Below, piece by piece: positions 1-5,548 of a DNA stretch of 5,548 bases; the first letter of the stretch is position 1; every line of letters starts with the position of its first letter. Made by a program: the position numbers and the translations under genes. The stretch is from Bacteroidales bacterium UBA2632. Its GTDB lineage: Bacteria; Bacteroidota; Bacteroidia; Bacteroidales; Dysgonomonadaceae. A model generated the notes under the pieces. That model made no database searches and had not been told where the DNA came from. It saw nothing but the letters and a program-made list of their open reading frames with translations. Location of the stretch: positions 2,106 to 7,653 of the forward strand of contig DENY01000246.1 in assembly GCA_002359825.1 (NCBI GenBank). The letters run 5' to 3'.

Positions 1-71
1 AGGAAATCTTATAGAGAGAGATTCACACGACGTTCATAGTTTTTCTAAAAAAATTTCGCAGACACGAACGC

Positions 72-107
72 AAAAAAAATTCAGGCGAGATAATTCCCGC
101 CTGAATT
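72..107 (-). terminator. Rho-independent terminator after the Yip1 gene
   Basis: Read on the minus strand, a perfect 10-bp stem (AATTCAGGCG pairing with CGCCTGAATT, positions 98-107 with 78-87) encloses a 10-nt loop and runs straight into eight U residues (the A-run at 72-79 of the plus strand). Plus-strand transcripts would leave the stem into an A-rich stretch, so the terminator works for minus-strand transcription only. It lies 105 bp beyond the Yip1 stop codon, and I see no other gene between them, so it most likely ends the lipoprotein/Yip1 transcript and leaves a 3' untranslated tail of about 100 nt. Confidence 0.9.
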
Positions 108-212
108 AAAACAGACAACCTAAACAACATACCTTTTTTATTATGAATCAAAAAATATATTCACTATCTGTTTTGACTTAAAGTAGAATTTAAAAAAAAG
201 AAAAAGTGATTA

Positions 213-809
213 TTAAAATGCTCCAAATGTTCTAAATCCAAACATACCGATGATGCCTGCTAAAATTAATCCGATGATAAAATACACAGCTACAATAACG
301 AGTAAACTTACTAAAAAATAGCTCATAGACTTCTCTTCAGAAACATTGGTCATTGGTTTGAAACCTAAGTAAAGAATGTACAGACTATATACACCGCCGA
401 GAAAAGTGAAAAATGCGAGTGGTGGAAATATATTGAGCACTCCTGCTAAAAGCATTGCAGTGTAAGAGAATCCTACGAGTTTCACTGCTTTGTCCAAACT
501 AACGGATGTGTTGAAAGTGGGTGCCAGTTTATGAATTACAAATCCAGAAAGAAACACGCCAATCAAAATCGATGCCAGTGACATGATAGCTTGTGCCAAG
601 CCACCACTAACGGACTGGACCTTGTATCCTAACACACGATAACCAATGAGCCCTACTCCAATGAATATTGCTACGGCAGAAATCAGCGCCAATGGCAACA
701 CATATGTCATGACATGCTGTTGAGCAGTAGTAGTGTCTTCTTTTGCTACTTCCCATTCTAATTTTGGGTTTAAAATGAATTGCTTTGCTGTATTGATAAT
801 ACCTTCCAT
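213..809 (-). CDS. Yip1-family integral membrane protein
   Basis: The product is a 198-residue membrane protein that I assign to the Yip1 domain family. The soluble start (residues 1-33) carries the NPKLEWEVAKEDTTT stretch, resembling the family's N-terminal P-x-x-x-W-x-x-x-x-E pattern. Five hydrophobic segments follow at about 36-57, 71-93, 107-127, 129-149 and 162-188. The segment YLGFKPMTNVSEEKSMSYF, between the fourth and fifth helices, is also typical of the family. Bacterial Yip1 proteins sit in the inner membrane; their role is not established, so no function is assigned. The ATG at 809-807 is the only start giving the full N-terminal motif, and there is no Shine-Dalgarno sequence. The gene follows the lipoprotein gene by 73 bp with no terminator between, so the two may be co-transcribed. 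A weak promoter of its own is possible: TATCTTAG at 853-846 with TTG 18 bp upstream. The family call is from motif recognition, not a search. Confidence 0.9.
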   Translation of the reverse strand: MEGIINTAKQFILNPKLEWEVAKEDTTTAQQHVMTYVLPLALISAVAIFIGVGLIGYRVLGYKVQSVSGGLAQAIMSLASILIGVFLSGFVIHKLAPTFNTSVSLDKAVKLVGFSYTAMLLAGVLNIFPPLAFFTFLGGVYSLYILYLGFKPMTNVSEEKSMSYFLVSLLVIVAVYFIIGLILAGIIGMFGFRTFGAF

Positions 810-882
810 GATTAAACTGATTAATATAATGTTGTAAATTGATTTCTAAGATATTTTAGTTTTTGAATTGGCAAGCTCTCTA

Positions 883-1365
883 TTAATCTTTAAAGAACTT
901 TGCATGCTTGTTTTCAATTTGCTTCATTCGTTCTTCGAAGCGCTTCAATACTGATTCGAGCGCTTTAGTCTCATCTTCATTGAGGTCGTTTTTGAACAAA
1001 TCGACCTTATTATGATATTCTCCCCACTTAGACATGATGTCAATTGACTTGAATCCTACCTCAGCACTTACCTTCATGAACTTTATCTTATCCATCATTC
1101 CCATGTTATCTAAGTCTTTATGCTCATATCCGCTAAAGTCTGACAATACCTGATCAATAAGTAGGGCATAATCATCTGCAATTTTGTTCATGTCATGAAT
1201 GTAATTTACAACCTCTGGGTTGTCTTTAAGAAAAAGAGGTATTTCAACATCAATTTTCCCCAATCTGTCATCAGCAGCTGTTTTCTTTTGATCTCTTGTA
1301 CATGAAAAGAATAGCAATGTAATTGCCAATATATTATAGATGACAAGAAAGCTATACTTTTTCAT
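883..1365 (-). CDS. Small uncharacterised lipoprotein, helical
   Basis: I do not recognise this 160-residue protein. It starts with a charged KK, a hydrophobic stretch (residues 6-20) and the sequence LLFFSC, which fits a signal peptidase II site with lipidated Cys22. The phenylalanine at -3 is unusual, but Ser-Cys is common in Bacteroidota lipoproteins. No K-D/E-D/E-type surface-export signal is obvious after the cysteine (TRDQKK), so an inner-leaflet periplasmic location is the default inference. The mature part is charged and almost wholly helix-forming: a conserved-looking IDVEIPLFLKDNPEVVNYI stretch (38-56), then long amphipathic helices, with a Lys/Glu-rich, coiled-coil-like end (130-158). 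Cys22 is the only cysteine, and I see no catalytic motif. The ATG at 1365-1363 gives a normal-length signal peptide. A perfect TAnnTTTG promoter element lies about 50 bp upstream. The Yip1 gene follows at 73 bp and probably shares the downstream terminator. Confidence 0.87.
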   Translation of the reverse strand: MKKYSFLVIYNILAITLLFFSCTRDQKKTAADDRLGKIDVEIPLFLKDNPEVVNYIHDMNKIADDYALLIDQVLSDFSGYEHKDLDNMGMMDKIKFMKVSAEVGFKSIDIMSKWGEYHNKVDLFKNDLNEDETKALESVLKRFEERMKQIENKHAKFFKD

Positions 1366-1417
1366 AATAGATCATTTTAATATTTGCTTATTTAAAAGTA
1401 TGATATATTTTCGAAAA

Positions 1418-1425
1418 CAAACATA
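1418..1425 (-). promoter_or_regulatory. Candidate Bacteroidota -7 element for the lipoprotein gene
   Basis: On the minus strand this reads TATGTTTG, an exact match to the Bacteroidota -7 consensus TAnnTTTG. It lies 52 bp upstream of the lipoprotein ATG, which predicts a leader of roughly 45 nt. A TTG/TTTG -33 box is not found at the usual 17-23 bp further upstream; the nearest TTTG is only 10 bp away. This is therefore a half-supported promoter. Confidence 0.4.
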
Positions 1426-1661
1426 CCACCACAATCAAATATCTACTATGACTATAATCTCAAAGAGTTGTAATATAAGTTTTTGAAAGACGAAACACTA
1501 AAAAAGGAATGGTTGGGGATAATGCAACAAGTAGACAAAATGAAAAAAAGTTTTTCAATTAACCTTCTTAACTTCAAAGCGACTTGAAATATAGTGTTTC
1601 ATTTCTAACTATGCGTTATAACTAAAGCTCCACATAATTTTAAATCGCAACAAGTTCCATG

Positions 1662-1691
1662 TTGTAAATAATTATGTATTATTTATTACAA
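1662..1691. repeat. AT-rich imperfect palindrome
   Basis: The core TAAATAAT (1665-1672) and ATTATTTA (1678-1685) form a perfect 8-bp inverted repeat around TATGT. Outer arms TTGTAA (1662-1667) and TTACAA (1686-1691) also match, giving alternative pairings. All core pairs are A-T, so it is a weak RNA hairpin. It could be a protein-binding dyad or chance in AT-rich DNA. Confidence 0.35.
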
Positions 1692-1741
1692 TTTATCAGT
1701 AGACTCATCATAAAACAGGTGGAAATTAAATACACAGTGAT

Positions 1742-1774
1742 GGATTAGGCGTTCATCTGTTGAAAACGCAATCC
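1742..1774. other. Bulged hairpin, possible structured RNA or binding site
   Basis: GGATT (1742-1746) and GCGTT (1749-1753) pair with AACGC and AATCC (1765-1774). This makes a 10-bp stem interrupted by a two-base bulge (AG, 1747-1748) around an 11-nt loop. It is the most GC-rich and stable-looking structure in the long gap. Neither strand continues into a T-run, so it is not an ordinary terminator. Its role is unknown. Confidence 0.4.
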
Positions 1775-1903
1775 TCGGTCATGGAAATGGTTTGAATTGC
1801 TCAAAATTATGTTTTCTCATGAAAATAGGATAAAAATGACTCAGAAAATAGTAAAATATACGAATGATTGAAGGAGCAACTTTTAAAATGGGAGTTCTAC
1901 ATT

Positions 1904-1919
1904 TGAAAATGGATTTTCA
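1904..1919. promoter_or_regulatory. Operator-like dyad TGAAAAT-GG-ATTTTCA
   Basis: Two perfect 7-bp half-sites, TGAAAAT and ATTTTCA, face each other across GG, the geometry of a dimeric regulator's binding site. Further copies of the same half-site lie at 1820-1826, 1964-1970 and 2027-2033. No gene starts nearby: the next minus-strand start is more than 500 bp away. A regulatory role is therefore only a suggestion. Confidence 0.25.
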
Positions 1920-2011
1920 TGACAAGAATTACATAAAAGATGGCTAAAATAGGGCCATAATTTATTTTCAAACATTTTCTACACGATGGATGCAAGTTTT
2001 ATCTGTTTTAG

Positions 2012-2049
2012 ACATTTTATTGGATATGAAAATGTTTAAAAAAACATTT
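2012..2049 (-). terminator. Weak alternative hairpins just after the regulator gene
   Basis: Starting 12 bp after the regulator's stop, AAATGTTT (2030-2037) and AAACATTT (2042-2049) form a perfect 8-bp inverted repeat around an AAAA spacer. The left arm overlaps AAAATGT (2029-2035), which can instead pair with ACATTTT (2012-2018). The two hairpins are mutually exclusive. On the minus strand the first is followed by only a short TTTTC, and nearly all pairs are A-U, so this would be an inefficient terminator. A second weak candidate further on is ATGGC/GCCAT (1940-1958), followed by CTTTT. No strong terminator is seen after this gene. Confidence 0.3.
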
Positions 2050-2061
2050 CAGTGAATTGCC

Positions 2062-4839
2062 TCATTCAGCATGTAGCTTTTTTCGATATTCTGCCGGAGG
2101 CATTTGGAAAACTTCTTTAAATGACTTTGAGAAGTAAGACGTATCTGTGAATCCTGATGCGTAGCAAACATCGGTCACATTCAGATTTTTGTTTTTGAAT
2201 GCCTCTGAAGCCAACTTGATGCGATGAACACGAATAAACTCTGATACTGACATATCTACAGTTGCCTTTAACTTTCGGTACAATTGAGATCGGCTCATTG
2301 CGGCAACATTACAAAACTCATCTACACCAAAGTCGGGATTAGTTATTTCATTTTCTATCACATCTTTCAATGTTTGAGCAAAAACATCTTCGCCACCAGT
2401 AACTAATAAATCAAGGGGTTTAATAATAAACTCTGTACGGTACTTTTGACTCATCATATTGCGCACTTCTATTAGATTTTTCACCTTCTGCTTTAGAATG
2501 TTTGCTCCAAACGGTTTGGTTACATAGTCGTCTGCTTTGTTTTCGAGTCCGGCAATCAAATCTCTCTCTTCATTGAGCGCTGTAAGAATAATTATTGGGA
2601 TATGATTGGTAGTAGGGTTTGTCTTCAATGTATTGCAAAGTTGAAGTCCATCTATTTTAGGCATCATTATATCTGTTATAACAATATCAGGAATGTGTTC
2701 CTGTGCCAGAGTAATTCCTTCTTCTCCGTTCTTTGCCTCAAGGGTGTCACATATATCTTTAAAGGATTCAACAATATAATCTCTTAAATCATCGTTGTCT
2801 TCTACAACGAGAAGAACAGGTTTTTCAGTCAAAGCCAAATCACTACTCTGCTCAACAGCAATGTCAAGAGTACCTTTCACAGAACCTTCTCTCACTACCT
2901 GAAATCTATCTACACTTAAGTTTTCAAGTGCCACATCTTCAATGTTAGATGCTTCAGCATGAGGCAGTGGTGGAAAAACGATAGTAAATTCAATTTCATC
3001 TTTCTTATTATATTCTACCGTCAGTTTTGCATTATAAAGCGTGCAAAGCTCTTTCACGAGCGAAAGGCCAATACCAGTGCTACTATAATGAGATGGTCCA
3101 TGAGTATAAAACCTATCAAAAATTTTAGGTAGTTCTTCTGAATCTATTCGCTTACCTGAATTAGCCACCTTAACGCGATAATTGTCTTTATCTTTCTCTC
3201 CAATAAGAGAGATGGTCCCATTTTCCTCGGTAAACTTTAACGCATTCGACAAGAGATTGGTAACAATTATTTCAACTATGTGTAAATCTATCCATTCTTT
3301 ACCACTACTATCAATTCTGATGTGATAGTTTATAGATCTTTCATTGGCAATATGTAAAAAATAATTAGCGATTCCTCTCAAAGCCAATGACAAGTCTGCA
3401 TGCTGGGGATTAATTTTAAAATTATCTGAATCGACCTTCGACAAGCTCAACAATTGATCAACTAAAAATAACAACAACTCGGAATTACGAAGCATAACCC
3501 TTGCATCTTTCTCTAAATCATTGGGCAAGTCTCTCTCGAGCCATTTTTCAAGAGGGCCCTTTATGAGTGTGAGTGGTGTGCGGAATTCGTGAGAGATATT
3601 CCCAAAGAATTTAGATTTAATTTCATTTACTTTTTCTAATTCTTTGCTTATCTTCAACTTATTATTGTAGCGATAGTAGAGAAAACCAATAAAGATGGAA
3701 AGCAACAAAATCAGCAAAAAGAAAATCCGTTGCATCTCCGTTTTGTTTTTTTCTGCCAAGACATTCTCTGTTGTAAGAAGCTGTATTTTCTGAGCTGCTT
3801 CTTTTCCTTTATATCTATTTTCAAGTTCGAGGATACGCACTTCACTGTTTTGCGCTAACACACTATCACGGTAAACAAGGCCCATTTCTTTTGCTTCATA
3901 AGCTTGGCGATACAACTGTTGCTTTTCTCTCAGTTTCGCTAAAAGCTTATAACTCTTTTGTTGATAATCATATGTATTGACTTCTTTAGCCAAAGATAGT
4001 ATTTGCAACACATGAGGTTCGGCGTCTTTTGTTCTATTAAGATTGATGAGTGTTTCGGCCAAAGTAATTTGGACTTCCAATTTATGGAAAGCGTCTTTGG
4101 AGTTTTCCATTAATGCAAAAGCCTCGTTCAATAGATTCAAAGCCAAGTCAGGGTTGCCTTTTTGGTAATATATTAAGCCCATTGCTCTCTTACAAATAGC
4201 TTCACCAATATCAGAATCAATTATCTTATTTTGTTTTAACGACTCTTCATAAAAATAGAGCGAACTGTCGAGATCATTACTGATATGGTAAGTTTCCGCA
4301 AGGTTAGCATAGTTGATAGCTTGACCTAAATTACTATTCGATGCTTGCTCAATTGCCAATGCTTGTTGAAAATAGTTTCGAGCTTGTTCTGTTTTATTTA
4401 ATGCAAGGAAGATGTTACCGAGTCCATTCATTGCCATAGCTCGGTTTTTTGAATACTTACTATTGCCCGTAGAAAGCTCCAATGCTAAATAATGATAAGT
4501 AGAAGCTTCTATATTAGAATAAGTACGGCGCAAGTCTGTTCCAATATTATTAAGCGCATATATTTGCCCCATTGTATCTTGGGCAACCTCTGCCATGTTG
4601 AGAGCACGAAAATGCAAGTTGAGGGCTTCTTCGTAATTTGCTGTATTTCTCGCAACTGTTCCTTGGTTATTTAATTCTTTTATTCGTTGTATTAAGCTAT
4701 CGGTTTCGACTGTTTTTTGTTGGCCTTCAACCCTAACTTCACTCATAAAGTCTTGTTTCAAATTGCACGAAACAACGAAATGACCTACTAGTAGGAAAAT
4801 GAAATATTGATAATACTTTTTCAGTCGAAGTTTATTCAT
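2062..4839 (-). CDS. HTCS-type hybrid sensor kinase / response regulator / AraC protein with TPR sensor
   Basis: This 925-residue protein joins a whole phosphorelay in one chain. An N-terminal signal with a lipobox (FVVSC, Cys25) leads to a periplasmic region of about seven TPR-like helical pairs (roughly 57-86, 93-126, 134-165, 172-205, 212-245, 254-286, 294-326). A coiled-coil linker (333-370) and one membrane helix (372-390) follow. The kinase has an intact H-box NISHEFRTPLT with His417, an N-box with Asn528 and Asn532, an F-box (KIFDRFY, 572-578) and a G2 box GIGL (589-592). Its G1 box reads NSGKR (560-564) instead of DxGxG. The receiver (about 674-790) has Glu680/Asp681, phospho-acceptor Asp723, Thr753 and Lys775. 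The C-terminal AraC domain (about 820-921) has both helix-turn-helix motifs and ends with the family signature GFTDTSYFSKSFKEVF...P..YR. In the HTCS family a periplasmic signal controls transcription, often of polysaccharide-use genes; the ligand here is unknown, and TPRs replace the usual beta-propeller sensor. The ATG at 4839-4837 gives the complete signal peptide. The reading frame is intact. Confidence 0.96.
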   Translation of the reverse strand: MNKLRLKKYYQYFIFLLVGHFVVSCNLKQDFMSEVRVEGQQKTVETDSLIQRIKELNNQGTVARNTANYEEALNLHFRALNMAEVAQDTMGQIYALNNIGTDLRRTYSNIEASTYHYLALELSTGNSKYSKNRAMAMNGLGNIFLALNKTEQARNYFQQALAIEQASNSNLGQAINYANLAETYHISNDLDSSLYFYEESLKQNKIIDSDIGEAICKRAMGLIYYQKGNPDLALNLLNEAFALMENSKDAFHKLEVQITLAETLINLNRTKDAEPHVLQILSLAKEVNTYDYQQKSYKLLAKLREKQQLYRQAYEAKEMGLVYRDSVLAQNSEVRILELENRYKGKEAAQKIQLLTTENVLAEKNKTEMQRIFFLLILLLSIFIGFLYYRYNNKLKISKELEKVNEIKSKFFGNISHEFRTPLTLIKGPLEKWLERDLPNDLEKDARVMLRNSELLLFLVDQLLSLSKVDSDNFKINPQHADLSLALRGIANYFLHIANERSINYHIRIDSSGKEWIDLHIVEIIVTNLLSNALKFTEENGTISLIGEKDKDNYRVKVANSGKRIDSEELPKIFDRFYTHGPSHYSSTGIGLSLVKELCTLYNAKLTVEYNKKDEIEFTIVFPPLPHAEASNIEDVALENLSVDRFQVVREGSVKGTLDIAVEQSSDLALTEKPVLLVVEDNDDLRDYIVESFKDICDTLEAKNGEEGITLAQEHIPDIVITDIMMPKIDGLQLCNTLKTNPTTNHIPIIILTALNEERDLIAGLENKADDYVTKPFGANILKQKVKNLIEVRNMMSQKYRTEFIIKPLDLLVTGGEDVFAQTLKDVIENEITNPDFGVDEFCNVAAMSRSQLYRKLKATVDMSVSEFIRVHRIKLASEAFKNKNLNVTDVCYASGFTDTSYFSKSFKEVFQMPPAEYRKKLHAE

Positions 4840-5203
4840 TGTGTTATTGTAAATCGAAGTTTGCGACTCAAGATGTAGTTGTAAAATCTATAACGTATCA
4901 ATAGAGCTAATGTTTATTAGCGTTTGAGTTTTAATCTTGCCGATCTATTATATATTGTTATGAGTTGTGTCACTCGACTTACTTGAGTTTGTCTTCGTAA
5001 GATTGATTACTGCAAAAACCCAACAATTGGGACAAAGCAATAATTGAAAATTGGGGATAATGAACGACATTGCATCAGTTTTCAGCATTATTATTAAAAC
5101 TACAAGCAGAAGCATCGTATCCTTCAAGATATGATCACTACTACTATATTTTTACGATTGGCCCAATCCATACATAATTGAATCCCCAAAAATAGAGAGA
5201 ATA
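4840..5203. other. Upstream region of the hybrid regulator, no gene
   Basis: I find no credible gene and no convincing TTTG/TAnnTTTG promoter pair on the minus strand here; the nearest is TAGATTTT at 4890-4883, without a correctly spaced -33 box. Short repeated words are present: AATTGGG at 5025 and 5049 (starts 24 bp apart), TTGAGTTT at 4924 and 4983, and TTGGGGATAATG at 5051-5062, which recurs exactly at 1513-1524 upstream of the lipoprotein gene. These might be regulator-binding sites, but each is within reach of chance. Confidence 0.6.
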
Positions 5204-5265
5204 GGTCAAAATCGACTTTTTTTACCACTTTTTTGGTCAATTTCGATGTTTTTCCACCTTTCGGA
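5204..5265. repeat. Approximate 31-bp direct repeat at the array's edge
   Basis: Two abutting copies begin GGTCAAAATCGA (5204-5215) and GGTCAATTTCGA (5235-5246), 10 of 12 bases alike. Each is followed by a T-run and then ACCACTT or CCACCTT. The second copy runs into the first clear monomer of the 41-42-bp array, so this marks the array boundary or its decayed end. The period (31 bp) differs from that of the array. Confidence 0.6.
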
Positions 5266-5548
5266 GGCGTAAGTAGGAAGGGTGTAAGTCTCATTTGCAA
5301 AATCGGAGACGTAAGACGGAACATTGTAAGTCTCATTTGTCCTTTCGGAGGAGTAAGATGGGAAAAATAAGTCGTTTTTGTTCTTTTTATGATAGAAAAT
5401 GGTAAGAAAAAGTTTTTTCTGGCCTTTCTTATATCTTCGAATGAAAGATGTAAGTCTCCTTTGTGCTTTCGACGATGTAAGATTGGAAGATGTAAGTCTC
5501 ATTTGTTCTTTCTGCGGTCGTAAACTGGAAAAATAAGTCGTTTTTGCT
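5215..5548. repeat. Degenerate 41-42-bp tandem array with a 166-bp higher-order period
   Basis: Monomers abut at 5256-5297, 5298-5339, 5340-5380, 5381-5421, 5422-5463, 5464-5505 and 5506-5546; a decayed one is probable at 5215-5255, and the array continues past the window edge. Most carry two GTAAG words, about 15 bp apart within a unit and about 27 bp apart between units. Two classes are clear. Monomers 1, 2, 5 and 6 are 42 bp and end in TGTAAGTCTC(A/C)TTTG. Monomers 3 and 7 are 41 bp and end in an identical 20-mer, GGAAAAATAAGTCGTTTTTG (5361-5380 and 5527-5546). Monomer 4 is a diverged T/A-rich unit. The order 1-2-3-4-5-6-7 thus repeats every four monomers, 166 bp. The mixed 41/42-bp lengths shift any reading frame, so the array is treated as non-coding. 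There are no spacers as in CRISPR. Its function is unknown. Confidence 0.85.

Larger units (their letters stand above)
1366..2061. other. 696-bp intergenic stretch with no recognised gene
   Basis: No reading frame of credible length or composition exists on either strand between the regulator's stop and the lipoprotein's start. The stretch is strongly AT-rich and holds, from left to right: the candidate promoter of the lipoprotein gene; an inverted 9-mer pair, GAAACACTA (1492-1500) and TAGTGTTTC (1592-1600); a small TGAAAAA/TTTTTCA hairpin (1541-1557); an AT palindrome (1662-1691); a GC-richer bulged hairpin (1742-1774); a cluster of TGAAAAT words (1820-2033); and weak hairpins just after the regulator. 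I cannot tell a long leader, a small RNA or a decayed gene apart from the sequence alone. Confidence 0.7.

Noticed and set aside
143..181. 12-codon plus-strand frame after the terminator (MNQKIYSLSVLT)
   Set aside because: Too short, no ribosome binding site or promoter, and of a size expected by chance.
829..839. ATGTTGTAAAT, also at 1659-1669, with TTGTAAAT near the regulator start at 4847-4854
   Set aside because: An AT-rich word at inconsistent distances from the starts; explained by base composition.
2602..2787. 61-residue plus-strand frame
   Set aside because: It lies antisense inside the receiver domain of the hybrid regulator, whose frame is intact and matches a known family throughout.
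4492..4674. 60-residue plus-strand frame
   Set aside because: It is antisense to the TPR coding region of the regulator, with no domain or start signal of its own.
4883..4890. TAGATTTT as a -7 promoter element for the regulator
   Set aside because: One mismatch to TAnnTTTG and no TTG or TTTG at 17-23 bp upstream; the only nearby TTG is 8 bp away.
5124..5336. 70-residue minus-strand frame with MRLT repeats
   Set aside because: It overlaps the previous frame in another phase and is a translation of the same array; composition is repeat-driven and it looks like no known protein.
5206..5502. 98-residue minus-strand reading frame across the repeat array
   Set aside because: It is open only because the repeat lacks stops in two frames. 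Monomers of 41 and 42 bp shift the frame, giving unrelated translations of related units, and there is no ribosome binding site or recognisable domain.
5215..5548. CRISPR array
   Set aside because: The units abut with no unique spacers, the copies are strongly diverged, and no cas gene is in the window.

Overview
The window looks like a piece of chromosome from a free-living Bacteroidota species, probably of the Cytophagales/Flammeovirga-like group. The evidence is an AT-rich sequence, a one-protein hybrid two-component regulator (periplasmic TPR sensor, histidine kinase, receiver and AraC DNA-binding domain in one chain), start codons without clear Shine-Dalgarno sequences, a TAnnTTTG-type promoter element, and lipobox signal peptides ending in a Ser-Cys. 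The taxonomic call is inference from these traits.

All three supported genes lie on the minus strand, so transcription runs from high to low coordinates. From the right edge the order is: (1) a degenerate tandem-repeat array (about 5204-5548, running off the edge); (2) a 375-bp spacer upstream of the regulator; (3) the 925-residue hybrid regulator (4839 to 2062); (4) a 696-bp stretch without a recognisable gene, holding several small inverted repeats, a local cluster of TGAAAAT words and one GC-richer bulged hairpin; (5) a small uncharacterised lipoprotein (1365 to 883); (6) after 73 bp, a five-helix Yip1-family membrane protein (809 to 213); (7) a strong intrinsic terminator (107 to 72) that ends the lipoprotein/Yip1 pair.

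The regulator is an HTCS-type protein: a signal detected in the periplasm would drive autophosphorylation of His417, transfer to Asp723 in the same chain, and DNA binding by the C-terminal AraC domain. No SusC/SusD pair or glycoside hydrolase is visible in the window, so its target cannot be inferred from its neighbours. The lipoprotein and the Yip1 protein lie downstream, but the long gap and separate promoter signal argue against one operon with the regulator.

The most unusual feature is the repeat array: 41-42-bp monomers that fall into classes arranged as a four-monomer higher-order repeat of 166 bp. It keeps spurious reading frames open on the minus strand but is best read as non-coding. 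I see no clear evidence of a new multi-gene system. The points most worth a second look are the array, the lipobox on the sensor kinase, the altered ATP-lid G1 motif, and the structured gap after the regulator.
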